The notes: generated by a model not told the origin, from the letters alone. Counted from the first letter of the stretch, positions 16,401-25,886 are shown. The stretch is DNA of 64,000 nucleotides from an uncultured Paraprevotella sp. (GCA_910586505.1 CAJUGV010000001.1:186001-250000), one strand, 5' to 3'. Made by a program: numbers and translations.

Positions 16401-17447
16401 ATGAAAATCGTTGTTGATGACAAAGTTCCTTTCATTCGGGAAACTATTACCCAAATCTCAGACAATGTCGTTTACAAATCGGGCATAACCATTACTCCCG
16501 ATGACATACGCGATGCTGATGCACTAATAATTAGAACTCGCACCCGCTGCAATGAAGAATTATTAAAAGGAAGCAAAGTTTCTTTTATTGCTACCGCTAC
16601 TATTGGATACGACCATCTAGACATCGAATACCTCAAAAAGGCACATATAAACTGGACCAACTGTCCCGGCTGCAATGCCAACTCCGTAGGACAGTATATC
16701 CGCTCTTGTCTTTTGTTATTAGAAAGAGAAAAAGGATTTGATTTATCTAAAACCACTATTGGACTTGTAGGAGTAGGGCATGTAGGACAGGCTGTCCTCA
16801 ACGCCATAAAGCACTTGGGTGTAAAAGTTCTGCTTAACGATCCTCCGTTAAAGGCTGTTTTGCAAAAAACAGGAATGCCACATGAGCATTTTCTGGAACT
16901 AAAAGAATTACAAGATCAATGTGATATTATATCCTTCCATACCCCACTTATAATGGAAGGACTGTACCCAACATTTCATTTAGCAGACCAACAATTCTTT
17001 CATTCTCTAAAGAGACATCCTATTATCATCAATACAAGCCGTGGAGCCGTGATCAACAATCATGATTTATTACAAGCCATAAATGAAGGGAAAGTACAAG
17101 ATGCCATCATAGACACATGGGAAAACGAACCGGACATCAATAAAGAGCTTCTTCATCTTATATATATAGGAACACCACATATTGCTGGTTACTCCGCAGA
17201 TGGGAAGGCAAATGCCACACGTATGGCCCTTACTGCATTATGCAATCATTTTCACATTCCTGCCTCCTTTGAGATTCATGTACCGCAACTCTCCCAAGCC
17301 GACTGCCCAGTACAGAATCTTCCTGAAAAAGAATTAGCTTTGGCATTGTACAACCCACATACCGACAGTATGAAACTCAAAGCCCACCCAGAAATGTTTG
17401 AAGAACTGAGGGGAAACTACCCATTAAGAAGAGAATTCATAGAATAA
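16401..17447 (+). CDS. pdxB: Erythronate-4-phosphate dehydrogenase
   Basis: A 348-residue cytoplasmic NAD-dependent dehydrogenase of the D-2-hydroxyacid family, second step of the DXP-dependent vitamin B6 pathway. The start MKIVVDDKVPFIRE is characteristic of PdxB. TATIGYDHLDIEYLKK, then the nucleotide-binding GLVGVGHVGQAV at about residues 121-132, NTSRGAVINN and the catalytic His in GTPHIAGYSADGK follow in order. The C-terminal extension (about 290-348) is the PdxB dimerisation region. It stands alone between the divergent LOS operon and acpP. The start is fixed by the motif; a -7 element ends four bases before it. Confidence 0.94.
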   Translation: MKIVVDDKVPFIRETITQISDNVVYKSGITITPDDIRDADALIIRTRTRCNEELLKGSKVSFIATATIGYDHLDIEYLKKAHINWTNCPGCNANSVGQYIRSCLLLLEREKGFDLSKTTIGLVGVGHVGQAVLNAIKHLGVKVLLNDPPLKAVLQKTGMPHEHFLELKELQDQCDIISFHTPLIMEGLYPTFHLADQQFFHSLKRHPIIINTSRGAVINNHDLLQAINEGKVQDAIIDTWENEPDINKELLHLIYIGTPHIAGYSADGKANATRMALTALCNHFHIPASFEIHVPQLSQADCPVQNLPEKELALALYNPHTDSMKLKAHPEMFEELRGNYPLRREFIE

Positions 17448-17521
17448 GAATTAGAAAAAATCGCAATTAGTGCACAAAGGTATGCGTTTTGTGCAAAATT
17501 CAGCATTTTATTTACTTAATT

Positions 17522-17553
17522 CCTTGCATAAGTGGGAAAAAAGAAGTTCCTTT
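17522..17553 (+). promoter_or_regulatory. Promoter of acpP-fabF-rnc
   Basis: CTTG at 17522-17525, a 20-base spacer and TTCCTTTG at 17546-17553 approximate the -33 and -7 elements, one mismatch in each. This gives a leader of about 43 bases before the acpP ATG at 17603. Confidence 0.45.
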
Positions 17554-17602
17554 GCACTTGAATTTACAGAATTACATTAATAATAATCAAAAAATTACAA
17601 TT

Positions 17603-17839
17603 ATGTCTGAAATTGAATCAAAAGTAAAAGCTATCATCGTAGATAAGTTGGGCGTTGACGAAGCCGAAGTAGTAGCAGCAGCAAGCTTCACTAACGATTT
17701 GGGAGCTGATTCATTGGATACAGTAGAACTGATCATGGAATTCGAAAAGGAATTCGGCATCAACATCCCAGATGATCAAGCTGAAAAAATCACTACTGTT
17801 GGTGACGCCATTAGCTACATCGAAGCTAACGCAAAATAA
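17603..17839 (+). CDS. acpP: Acyl carrier protein
   Basis: A 78-residue acidic carrier protein of fatty acid synthesis. GADSLDTVELIMEFEKEFG contains the DSL motif, whose serine (residue 37) receives the phosphopantetheine arm. Length, acidity and the IPDDQAEKITTVGDAISYI end are standard. The start at 17603 (MSEIESKVKAIIVDKLG) is chosen over an in-frame ATG far upstream that would add a non-ACP stretch overlapping the promoter. fabF begins 21 bases later, which matches the widespread acpP-fabF-rnc arrangement. Confidence 0.97.
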   Translation: MSEIESKVKAIIVDKLGVDEAEVVAAASFTNDLGADSLDTVELIMEFEKEFGINIPDDQAEKITTVGDAISYIEANAK

Positions 17840-17860
17840 TATTCTCCCTAAACAAAGATA

Positions 17861-19126
17861 ATGGAATTAAAAAGAGTTGTGGTAACAGGTATGGGTGCCA
17901 TTACTCCGCTAGGAAAAACTGTCGAAGAAACATGGCAGAATATGATTAACGGGGTGAGCGGTGCCGGACCTATTACACATTTCGATGCTTCACTGTTTAA
18001 AACCCAGTTTGCATGCGAGGTAAAGGACTTCAATGTAGGAGACTACATTGACCGTAAAGAAGCACGCAGAATGGATTTGTATACCCAATACGCTCTTGCT
18101 GCCGCCAAAATGGCAGTGGAGGATTCGGGTATGAATCTGGAAACAGTAAACAAGAATCGCATTGGCGTAGTTATCGGAGTAGGAATCGGTGGCATCCATA
18201 CTTTTGAAGAAGAAGCCGGTGCATACGCACTCACAGGAAAGGAATTGGGTCCCAAATACAACCCTTTCTTCATTCCTAAAATGATTGCAGACATTGCAAG
18301 CGGCCACATTTCTATTATGTATGGTTTCCACGGACCCAACTACACAACAACCTCTGCCTGTGCATCCTCAACCAATGCTCTGGCAGACGCTTTCAATCTT
18401 ATCCGTTTAGGTAAAGCGGACATGATTGTCAGCGGCGGTGCAGAAGCAGCCATATGGCCTGCCGGTGTCGGTGGGTTCAATGCAATGAAAGCCCTCTCTA
18501 CACGTAATGACGATCCCACACGCGCCTCACGCCCATTCAGCGCAAGCCGCGACGGTTTCATTATGGGTGAAGGTGCAGGATGCCTGATTCTTGAAGAATT
18601 GGAACATGCCAAAGCACGTGGAGCAAAGATTTATGCAGAAATGGCAGGAGCCGGCATGTCGGCAGATGCCCACCACATCACAGCTTCCCACCCGGAAGGT
18701 CTGGGAGCCAAACTGGTCATGGAAAGCGCTCTTGAAGATGCTGAGATGAAGCCCGAAGACATTGATTATATCAACGTACATGGCACATCCACTCATGTAG
18801 GAGACATTTCGGAGGCTAAAGCTATCAAGGATGTATTCGGTGCACATGCCTATGAACTGAATATCAGTTCTACTAAATCTATGACAGGCCATTTGCTTGG
18901 AGCAGCCGGAGCCGTAGAGGCAATGGCCAGCGTAATGGCTGTCAAGGAAGACATCGTACCTCCCACTATCAACCACGAGGAAGACGACAAGGATGAAGAG
19001 ATCGATTATAATCTGAACTTCACCTTCAATACCGCACAAAAACGTACTGTACGTGCTGCATTAAGCAATACATTCGGTTTCGGCGGTCACAATGCATGTG
19101 TGATTTTTAAGAAATATTCTGAATAA
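17861..19126 (+). CDS. fabF: 3-oxoacyl-ACP synthase II
   Basis: A 421-residue condensing enzyme that elongates acyl-ACP with malonyl-ACP in type II fatty acid synthesis. VVVTGMGAITPLGKTVEETW is the family start. TTSACASSTNALADAF carries the catalytic cysteine (about residue 167), and the two histidines lie in NVHGTSTHVGD and KSMTGHLLGAAGA. NTFGFGGHNACVIF near the end closes the active site. It sits between acpP and rnc, with rnc starting three bases after its stop, so the three are almost certainly one operon. Confidence 0.97.
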   Translation: MELKRVVVTGMGAITPLGKTVEETWQNMINGVSGAGPITHFDASLFKTQFACEVKDFNVGDYIDRKEARRMDLYTQYALAAAKMAVEDSGMNLETVNKNRIGVVIGVGIGGIHTFEEEAGAYALTGKELGPKYNPFFIPKMIADIASGHISIMYGFHGPNYTTTSACASSTNALADAFNLIRLGKADMIVSGGAEAAIWPAGVGGFNAMKALSTRNDDPTRASRPFSASRDGFIMGEGAGCLILEELEHAKARGAKIYAEMAGAGMSADAHHITASHPEGLGAKLVMESALEDAEMKPEDIDYINVHGTSTHVGDISEAKAIKDVFGAHAYELNISSTKSMTGHLLGAAGAVEAMASVMAVKEDIVPPTINHEEDDKDEEIDYNLNFTFNTAQKRTVRAALSNTFGFGGHNACVIFKKYSE

Positions 19127-19129
19127 ATT

Positions 19130-20023
19130 GTGCATCCTGAAGATATCATAGAAAGAATAAAGCTCCCATTCAGAAAGAACAAGGAGCTTTATTCTTCTTT
19201 TTATAAAATATTGGGATTCTACCCTCGCCATATCCAATACTACGAACAAGCCCTGCATCATAAATCATCATCAATAAAAAAAGAAGGATGTTGGGTCAAT
19301 AACGAACGCCTGGAGTTCTTAGGTGACGCCATTCTCGACGCAGTCGTAGGAGATATTGTATTCCGACATTTCACAGGAAAACGCGAAGGTTTCCTTACCA
19401 ATACCCGAAGCAAAATCGTGCAACGGGAAACACTGAATAAGTTAGCCGTAGAAATAGGACTGGATAAACTCATCATCGCTTCCACGCACTCTTCCACACA
19501 CAACAGCTATATGTGCGGAAATGCTTTCGAAGCCATGGTCGGCGCCATTTATCTTGATCGCGGATATTCCTACTGCATGCGCTTTATCGGAAAACGCATC
19601 ATGACCCAGTTAATCAACATAGACAAACTTGCCTATAAAGAAGTAAACTTCAAAAGTAAGTTAATTGAATGGGGACAGAAAAAACGAGTTGAAATAGCTT
19701 TTGATCTGGTAGAGCAAACGCGTGAAGGAAACAGCACTCCGGTATTTACCACACAAATCACTATCGAGGGAGTGACATGCAGCAAAGGCACCGGCTACTC
19801 CAAAAAAGAAAGCCAGCAACTCGCAGCAAGGGAAACCTTGGCCTTATTAAAGAAATCTCCCAAACTTTATGAAAAGATCCGCTCTAACAAAAGAGCTAAG
19901 GAAACTTTATCCGAGACCGGTCTGCAATACAGCGAACAAGAAACATTTACCGTAAATATGACTCCCAAGCTTCAGGTTGCCACAACTGAATCCCGCGAGT
20001 ATGGAATGATTGGACAAAGATAG
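19130..20023 (+). CDS. rnc: Ribonuclease III
   Basis: A 297-residue double-strand-specific endoribonuclease for rRNA processing and RNA turnover. NNERLEFLGDAILDAVVGDI at about residues 57-76 is the RNase III signature with catalytic acidic residues, and a double-stranded RNA-binding domain covers about 180-250 (TTQITIEGVTCSKGTGYSKK). The C-terminal 45 residues extend beyond the usual length. It uses a GTG start three bases after the fabF stop, so translation is probably coupled. An ATG-only start would cut into the first helix. The promoter of the next gene lies just past its end. Confidence 0.94.
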   Translation: MHPEDIIERIKLPFRKNKELYSSFYKILGFYPRHIQYYEQALHHKSSSIKKEGCWVNNERLEFLGDAILDAVVGDIVFRHFTGKREGFLTNTRSKIVQRETLNKLAVEIGLDKLIIASTHSSTHNSYMCGNAFEAMVGAIYLDRGYSYCMRFIGKRIMTQLINIDKLAYKEVNFKSKLIEWGQKKRVEIAFDLVEQTREGNSTPVFTTQITIEGVTCSKGTGYSKKESQQLAARETLALLKKSPKLYEKIRSNKRAKETLSETGLQYSEQETFTVNMTPKLQVATTESREYGMIGQR

Positions 20024-20078
20024 AGATACATTGTCCATTAAAATCTGTATAAAGTTCGATATTCTGATAACTTTAAAG

Positions 20079-20086
20079 TACTTTTG
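20079..20086 (+). promoter_or_regulatory. -7 element of the GH3-family gene promoter
   Basis: TACTTTTG fits TAnnTTTG and lies 35 bases before the ATG at 20121. TTCG at 20055-20058, 20 bases upstream, is a weak -33. This supports the 20121 start over in-frame starts near 20010 that lie upstream of the promoter. Confidence 0.5.
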
Positions 20087-20120
20087 CAACAGAATAGAAA
20101 TATTTCTGCAGAAATACAAC

Positions 20121-21665
20121 ATGAACAAAACAAGGTTGGTCGGATGTTTTCTTTCAGGCAGACGAAGAAGCATATCCAAATACGAGAATCAGGCGGAAGA
20201 GTTACAAATTAAAGTTCTCAGAAATCTTACCCGACAGGCCCTTCATACCGAATGGGGGCAAACACACGATTTTGCACATGTCAAAGACTATGAATCTTTT
20301 ATAAGAAACTCACCGATAAACACCTATGAAGAACTGAAAAGCTACATAGACCGTATGCGCCACGGTGAAAAGAACGTATTATGGAAAGGACAAATACAGT
20401 GGTATGCCAAATCCTCCGGTACAACAAACGACAAAAGCAAATTTATCCCCATAAGCAAGGCATGCCTGCAAGACACACACTATCGCGGAGGCACGGATGC
20501 CGTAGCCTGTTATCTCGGGCTTAATCCTCAAAGCAGGATGTTCGACGGCAAGGCCCTCATTCTGGGCGGTAGCCACTCACCCAACTACAATCTCCCACAC
20601 AGCCTAGTTGGCGATTTAAGTGCCATTCTCATTGAGAACGTCAGTTCATTCGTCAACCACTTCCGTATCCCCTCTAAAGAGATAGCATTACTCGGCGATT
20701 TTGAGGAAAAACGGGAAAAGATAGCACATGCTGCCATCAGGGAAAATGTAACCAACCTCAGCGGTGTCCCTTCGTGGATGCTTTCCGTTCTTACACGTAT
20801 CATGGACATTACGGGGAAAAAGAACCTGGAAGAAATCTGGCCCGGTATCGAAGTTTTTTTCCACGGCGGCGTCTCTTTCACCCCCTACCGCGAACAATAT
20901 CATCAGCTCATCGGCAAGTCCGACATGCACTATATCGAGACCTACAACGCCAGCGAAGGATTTTTCGGACTACAAACCGACCTGCAGGATAAGGCCATGA
21001 CACTGATGATAGACTATGGCGTCTTTTATGAATTCATCCCGATAGAAGAGATCGACAAGGAGCATCCGCACGTCGTTCCGCTTTGGGGAGTGGAAACAGG
21101 AAAAAACTATGCCATGGTCATCAGCACCTCAGCCGGCCTATGGAGATATATGATCGGTGATACGGTAAAGTTCACCCAAAAATCTCCTTATAAATTCATC
21201 ATAACCGGCCGCACGAAATTTTTCATCAACGCATTTGGGGAGGAACTGATTGTGGACAATGCCGAAAACGGCCTGAAGGCAGCCTGCAGTGCGACAGGTG
21301 CACAGGTTCGTGAATATACGGCCGCACCGGTCTATATGGACGCGCAGGGAAAATGCCGGCACCAGTGGCTCATTGAGTTCTCCAAAGAACCGACATCACT
21401 CGAAACATTTGCCCGCGCACTCGATCTCAAGCTACAGGAGATCAATTCCGACTACGAAGCCAAACGCCATAAAGACATCACGCTTCAACATCTGGAAATC
21501 ATCCCCGCACGAAAAGACCTCTTCGACGACTGGCTGAAATCCAAAGGGAAATTAGGCGGACAGCATAAGATTCCCCGACTGAGCAACACACGCACTTACA
21601 TCAACGAGATGTTGTCAATGAACGAACCGGCTCATTCGGCTCCACTTTCACCCCACAATCCTTAA
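20121..21665 (+). CDS. GH3 auxin-responsive promoter family protein (acyl-adenylating type)
   Basis: A 514-residue protein of the GH3 family, related to plant acyl acid amido synthetases in the ANL adenylating superfamily. Blocks include YAKSSGTTNDKSKFIPIS (about residues 97-114, phosphate-binding loop), ETYNASEGFFGLQ (adenine-binding region) and YMIGDTVKFT with the ATP-contacting Asp, followed by ITGRTKFFINAFGEEL. Bacteroidetes carry many such proteins of unknown substrate. The start MNKTRLVGCFLSGRRR fits the family and the promoter at 20079. It precedes an SbsA-type lipoprotein by three bases, so it shares an operon with envelope genes. Its product, perhaps an acyl-amino acid conjugate, is unknown. 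Confidence 0.85.
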   Translation: MNKTRLVGCFLSGRRRSISKYENQAEELQIKVLRNLTRQALHTEWGQTHDFAHVKDYESFIRNSPINTYEELKSYIDRMRHGEKNVLWKGQIQWYAKSSGTTNDKSKFIPISKACLQDTHYRGGTDAVACYLGLNPQSRMFDGKALILGGSHSPNYNLPHSLVGDLSAILIENVSSFVNHFRIPSKEIALLGDFEEKREKIAHAAIRENVTNLSGVPSWMLSVLTRIMDITGKKNLEEIWPGIEVFFHGGVSFTPYREQYHQLIGKSDMHYIETYNASEGFFGLQTDLQDKAMTLMIDYGVFYEFIPIEEIDKEHPHVVPLWGVETGKNYAMVISTSAGLWRYMIGDTVKFTQKSPYKFIITGRTKFFINAFGEELIVDNAENGLKAACSATGAQVREYTAAPVYMDAQGKCRHQWLIEFSKEPTSLETFARALDLKLQEINSDYEAKRHKDITLQHLEIIPARKDLFDDWLKSKGKLGGQHKIPRLSNTRTYINEMLSMNEPAHSAPLSPHNP

Positions 21666-21668
21666 GAC

Positions 21669-23597
21669 ATGCAGAAAAAACTCACCCCATACCCCGTCAT
21701 AGCCGTGCTCTGCACCCTCCTGACAGGCGCCTGCGCCAGCATCGGCAGTCCGGACGGAGGCGCATACGACGAGACCCCTCCGAAAATAGTGAAATGCCAG
21801 CCGGCCAATATGAGCGCAAACAGCCGGGAAAAAAGACTGACCCTTCTATTCGACGAGTTCATCGTACTTGAGAATGCCTCGGAAAAAGTCGTGGTATCCC
21901 CCCCGCAAGAAGAGATGCCCGAAATCCGCGTTGCGGGCAAGAGAATACATATCAGACTAAAAGACAGCCTGATAGAGAACACAACCTATACCATAGATTT
22001 CTCCGATGCCATCGTAGACAATAATGAGGGAAACCCTATGGGAAACTTCACCTATTCTTTCTCCACCGGACCGGAAATAGACACCATGGAAGTTTCCGGC
22101 ATACTGTTGGAAGCTGAAAACCTCGAACCCATCAAGGGCATGCTGGTTGGCCTGCATGCCGATCTGACGGACAGTGCTTTCATCACCCGTCCGTTCAACC
22201 GCGTGTCGCGTACAGACAGCCGAGGACGGTTCACCATCAAAGGAGTGGCCCCGGGAAAATACCGCATCTACGGGCTTCAAGATGTAGACGCCAACTTCCG
22301 CTTCAACCAGAAGGCCGAAAAGATAGCTTTTGATACCATCATCATCGAACCAACCTGCGCGCCCGACTTCCGACAGGATACCATATGGGCAGACAGTACG
22401 CATATCGATACCGTCAGAAACATCCCCTACACACATTTCTATCCCGACAACATTATCCTGCGTGCATTCACAGAAGCGCATCAGGACCGGCATCTCCTGA
22501 AAACAGAACGACCTGTTCCGGACATGTTCACCCTCTATTTTACAGGACCGTCGGACTCGTTGCCCATCCTGAAAGGGCTGAACTTCGACGAGAAAAAGCG
22601 CATAATTGTAGAACATTCAGTTGCCAACGACACACTGACTTACTGGCTTTGCGACACACTGGTCTCCAATAAAGACACCCTCCTTTTCAGTCTGACTTAT
22701 CTGGACACCGACACGCTGGGGCAACTCGTCGACCGCACAGACACTCTCGAACTGGTACCCAAAGTTACACGTTCACGACAGATAAAAGAACGGCAGAAAA
22801 AGACGGAAGAATGGGAGGAGGAGCAGAAAAAACTCAAACGCCGTCAAAAAGAAAACTATATAGCGAAAGAGAATCCGCATCTGCGCGAAGATCTGACCTA
22901 CAAAATGCAGCCCATAGGCGGCATCTCTCCCATACAGAATATCAGATTCACCTTTGCCGAACCGGTAGCCCGCATAGACACCACAGCCTTCCGCTTCTAC
23001 AAACAACAGGACAGTCTGTGGACAGAAGAGCCCTATTTGTTCCTCCCGGTTGAGGGCGACCTGCGCAGTTTCATGCTCTATGCCGAATGGGCGCCCGGAA
23101 ACAAGTACAAATTCGAAGCTGACAGCAATGCCGTCAGAAGTATTTTGGGAAAAGAAAGCATCGCATTCAAGAAAGAAATATCCGTGTCTGCGGAAGAAGA
23201 GTTCTGTGCATTGTTCATACAACTCATCATGCCGGATACGAGTGCCGTCGTACAGTTGCTGGACAACGGCGACAAGGTGGTCAGAAGCTCCAAGTCCGTC
23301 AATCACAGAGCCGATTTCTTCTATCTGAAACCGGGTGAATACTACATCCGCGCTTTCATCGACAAAAACAATGACGGGGAATGGACTCCGGGCGATTATG
23401 CCACCGGACGCCAACCGGAAGAAATGTTCTATTTCCCCAAACCACTGACCCTCAGGGCACAATGGGAAATAGAGCAAGATTGGGATGTGAGAGGCATCCC
23501 CCTGAACAAACAGAAACCCGAAGCTATCACCAAACAAAAGCCCGAAGCTGAAAAGAAAATCAAACAACGCAATGCCGAAAGGCAACGCAACCGATAA
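21669..23597 (+). CDS. SbsA Ig-like domain lipoprotein
   Basis: A 642-residue exported lipoprotein. The signal peptide ends in LLTGAC, a lipobox with Cys18-21 as the lipid-modified residue. A Big_5/SbsA-like Ig domain covers about 35-140 (DETPPKIVKCQPAN, NTTYTIDFSDAIVDNNEG), followed by a carboxypeptidase-regulatory-like domain at about 145-220 (GRFTIKGVAPGKYRIYGLQD). A charged helix lies near 365-400, and a second beta domain with FIDKNNDGEWTPGDY at about 560-575 follows. The tail is rich in K, Q and E. It starts three bases after the GH3 gene and precedes a DUF3108 gene. It probably sits on the periplasmic or outer face of the outer membrane; no specific role is known. Confidence 0.82.
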   Translation: MQKKLTPYPVIAVLCTLLTGACASIGSPDGGAYDETPPKIVKCQPANMSANSREKRLTLLFDEFIVLENASEKVVVSPPQEEMPEIRVAGKRIHIRLKDSLIENTTYTIDFSDAIVDNNEGNPMGNFTYSFSTGPEIDTMEVSGILLEAENLEPIKGMLVGLHADLTDSAFITRPFNRVSRTDSRGRFTIKGVAPGKYRIYGLQDVDANFRFNQKAEKIAFDTIIIEPTCAPDFRQDTIWADSTHIDTVRNIPYTHFYPDNIILRAFTEAHQDRHLLKTERPVPDMFTLYFTGPSDSLPILKGLNFDEKKRIIVEHSVANDTLTYWLCDTLVSNKDTLLFSLTYLDTDTLGQLVDRTDTLELVPKVTRSRQIKERQKKTEEWEEEQKKLKRRQKENYIAKENPHLREDLTYKMQPIGGISPIQNIRFTFAEPVARIDTTAFRFYKQQDSLWTEEPYLFLPVEGDLRSFMLYAEWAPGNKYKFEADSNAVRSILGKESIAFKKEISVSAEEEFCALFIQLIMPDTSAVVQLLDNGDKVVRSSKSVNHRADFFYLKPGEYYIRAFIDKNNDGEWTPGDYATGRQPEEMFYFPKPLTLRAQWEIEQDWDVRGIPLNKQKPEAITKQKPEAEKKIKQRNAERQRNR

Positions 23598-23621
23598 ACA
23601 ACAGAAAAGAAACCGCATATA

Positions 23622-24440
23622 ATGAAACGAACTATCCTTTTTCTGCTACTGCTCTGGCTGACAGGAATCGTGCCGCACGGCACCTACGCACAATGCACGG
23701 CCGACAACCAGGCCTTCTCTCCTGGAGAAGACCTGTCATACAAACTTTATTTCAACTGGAAATTCATCTGGGTAACGGTAGGCACAGCCCACATGAACAT
23801 CAGCCAAACCACCTATCAGGACAAAGACATGTACCGCTGCCACCTGATTACACGAGGCAATAAATCCGCCGACCGCCTCTTTGTGCTGCGCGATACCCTT
23901 GTCAGCATAGTAGACCACGAGCTCGTTCCCTATTATTACCGTAAGGGAGCAATGGAAGGCGACCGCTATACCGTGGACGAGGCATGGTACAGCTACCCAG
24001 ACGGAAAGAACCATGTGAAACAACGCTTCAAGACTCACCGTAATGAAATACGCCAGAATGACCAGAAAAGCAGCGTCTGCATCTACGACATGCTCAGCAT
24101 GATGCTCCGCGCCCGCTCGTTCGACGCCACAGACTATAAAGTGGGGCAGAAGATACACTTCCCCATGGCCGACGGCGGAAAGGTGGAGGAACAGACCCTG
24201 ATCTACCGCGGAAAGAAAAAATTCAAAATGGAAGACAGCAAGACGAAATACAGATGCCTCGTCTTCTCCTTCGTGGAATATGAAGACGGCAAGGAAAAAG
24301 AAGTCGTCACGTTCTATATCACAGACGACAAAAACCACCTGCCCGTACGTCTGGACATGTTCCTCCGTTTCGGAAGCGCCAAGGCGTTCCTTACCGAGGC
24401 CAAAGGCGTGCGTAACCCGCAGACTTCCATCATCAAATAA
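23622..24440 (+). CDS. DUF3108 domain secreted protein
   Basis: A 272-residue protein with a signal peptide (TILFLLLLWLTGIVPHG) that should be cut at TYA/QCT, leaving an N-terminal Gln. The mature part matches the DUF3108 family: FSPGEDLSYKLYFNWKFIWV, then YRKGAMEGDRYTVDEAWY and PVRLDMFLRFGSAKAF. The fold is a predicted beta-rich, lipocalin-like barrel, of unknown function. It follows the SbsA-type lipoprotein by 24 bases and probably closes the GH3 operon. Confidence 0.85.
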   Translation: MKRTILFLLLLWLTGIVPHGTYAQCTADNQAFSPGEDLSYKLYFNWKFIWVTVGTAHMNISQTTYQDKDMYRCHLITRGNKSADRLFVLRDTLVSIVDHELVPYYYRKGAMEGDRYTVDEAWYSYPDGKNHVKQRFKTHRNEIRQNDQKSSVCIYDMLSMMLRARSFDATDYKVGQKIHFPMADGGKVEEQTLIYRGKKKFKMEDSKTKYRCLVFSFVEYEDGKEKEVVTFYITDDKNHLPVRLDMFLRFGSAKAFLTEAKGVRNPQTSIIK

Positions 24441-24668
24441 ACGGGTGCGGAAGAGGCTGGAATTTACTGCGCTTCATTTTTTATTTTCGTGCTCATCATT
24501 TTTTCATTCGGTGCGCTTCATTTTTCCGCGTGCTCCGCAACATGGAAATCCGGAACCCGAAATACGGCATCACGCACTACCGGAAAAAGAGAACCGAAGT
24601 CTGAAGCAAGTTCCGCCATTGCGGAAATCCTCACAGGACAATCACAGGAATGTGGATGAAACTATAAA
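24441..24668 (+). other. Intergenic stretch with imperfect T-rich repeats
   Basis: Between the DUF3108 stop and the hairpin at 24669 there are three loose repeats of the type GTGCGCTTCATTTTT (about 24467, 24490 and 24506). No gene-like frame is present. The T-runs could help end the upstream transcript. Confidence 0.4.
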
Positions 24669-24740
24669 AGTCCGGAATAAGGAAGTATCTTAAAGACGGC
24701 AGACGTCTGCACTTAACATGACACTTCCTTATTCCGGACT
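24669..24740 (-). terminator. 18-bp inverted repeat with inner palindrome, likely rubredoxin terminator
   Basis: Perfect 18-base arms at 24669-24686 and 24723-24740 enclose 36 bases that contain their own 12-base palindrome GCAGACGTCTGC at 24699-24710. On the minus strand the structure is followed by TTTATAG and lies 50 bases past the rubredoxin stop, so termination there is plausible. The nested design is unusual for a simple terminator. Confidence 0.45.
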
Positions 24741-24790
24741 ACATTTGTATTCTTCAGAGAATAAAAGACCCGCCCCCGGGACGGCGCCCC

Positions 24791-24955
24791 TTATTCTTCG
24801 TAAAGCTCGAAATCATCCTTGCCCACTCCGCAAAGCGGACAAACCCAGTCTTGGGGGATATCTTCAAAAGCCGTTCCCGGCGCAATGCCTGATTCGGGGT
24901 CTCCAACTTCGGGATCATACACCCACTGACACACTGTACAAATATACTTCTTCAT
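24791..24955 (-). CDS. Rubredoxin
   Basis: A 54-residue one-iron electron carrier. It begins MKKYICTVCQWVYDPEVGD, has a second knuckle DWVCPLCGVGKDDFE, and ends LYEE. The two CxxC pairs bind a single iron ion, and the YDP...G...PGT.F...P..W..P.C pattern is diagnostic. The gene is monocistronic on the minus strand, with about 300 bases to the next plus-strand gene. It probably passes electrons to oxygen or peroxide-reducing enzymes in this anaerobe; the partner is not in the window. Confidence 0.95.
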   Translation of the reverse strand: MKKYICTVCQWVYDPEVGDPESGIAPGTAFEDIPQDWVCPLCGVGKDDFELYEE

Positions 24956-25208
24956 TGTCTTAATGGTTTAATTATTTTATTTGTTTTCAATATCGGGTGC
25001 AAGATACTACTTTTTGAGTATAAACCTGCCGGATAGCCCCGCGGCTTTGATTTTTTTAACAAAGATAAGAGCCTCACCGCCGTCCCTACCGCTTCCGCAC
25101 GCATTCCGGCTCCATCCGATAAAACAACTTTTTTCATCTATTTCGGTTTTTTACCTGACACTGTAAGAAAAAAGCCTGCAAAGCGCCCTAAAGGTCAAAT
25201 AATTCCAT

Positions 25209-25216
25209 TAACTTTG
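25209..25216 (+). promoter_or_regulatory. -7 element of the FKBP operon promoter
   Basis: TAACTTTG matches TAnnTTTG 39 bases before the ATG at 25255. No clear TTTG is seen at the -33 position. Confidence 0.45.
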
Positions 25217-25254
25217 CACCTTTGGTATAAACATTCATTAAAACAACAAGAAAA

Positions 25255-25860
25255 ATGGATAAAGTAAGCTATGCATTAGGCCTGGGTATCGGTCAGCAAC
25301 TCAAAAGCATGGGAGCGCAGGACCTTTGCATCGATGATTTCGCACAGGCTATCAAGGATGTGCTTGACAACAAGGAACTGGCTGTATCTAACCACGAAGC
25401 ACAAGGCATCGTGACCCAATATTTTCAAGAAAAAGAAGCGGCCATGAACAAGGAAAAGGAAGCTAAGGGGAAACAAGCCAAAGCAGACGGAGAGAATTTT
25501 CTCAAGGAAAACGCCCTGAAAGAGGGTGTCATGACCACAGCCTCCGGCCTGCAGTACATGGTGTTGCAAGAGGGCACCGGAAAAGCCCCCAAGGCCACAG
25601 ACAGCGTGCGCTGTCACTATGAAGGCATGCTTATCGACGGTACACTCTTCGACAGCAGCCTGCAACGCGGCGAACCGGCAGACTTTCCGCTTAACGGTGT
25701 GATCGCCGGCTGGACGGAAGGCCTTCAACTGATGAAAGAAGGAGCCAAATACCGTTTCTTCATTCCTTACCTGCTCGGTTACGGTGCAGGAGGTGCAGGT
25801 AGTTCCATTCCTCCTTACAGCACGCTGATTTTCGATGTGGAACTGATAAAAGTACTCTAA
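25255..25860 (+). CDS. FKBP-type peptidyl-prolyl isomerase, cytosolic form
   Basis: A 201-residue prolyl isomerase with an FKBP N-terminal helical dimer domain at about 1-95 (MDKVSYALGLGIGQQLKSMG) and an FKBP domain at about 105-200 (VRCHYEGMLIDGTLFDSS, FPLNGVIAGWTEGLQLMKEG, YGAGGAGSSIPPYSTLIFDV). There is no signal peptide, so it should be cytoplasmic, unlike the next two paralogues. It is first in a run of three FKBP genes with short gaps, consistent with tandem duplication and one operon. A FkpA/Mip-like chaperone role is likely. Confidence 0.92.
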   Translation: MDKVSYALGLGIGQQLKSMGAQDLCIDDFAQAIKDVLDNKELAVSNHEAQGIVTQYFQEKEAAMNKEKEAKGKQAKADGENFLKENALKEGVMTTASGLQYMVLQEGTGKAPKATDSVRCHYEGMLIDGTLFDSSLQRGEPADFPLNGVIAGWTEGLQLMKEGAKYRFFIPYLLGYGAGGAGSSIPPYSTLIFDVELIKVL

Positions 25861-25886
25861 AAACAATTTTTATTTATTATATAACA

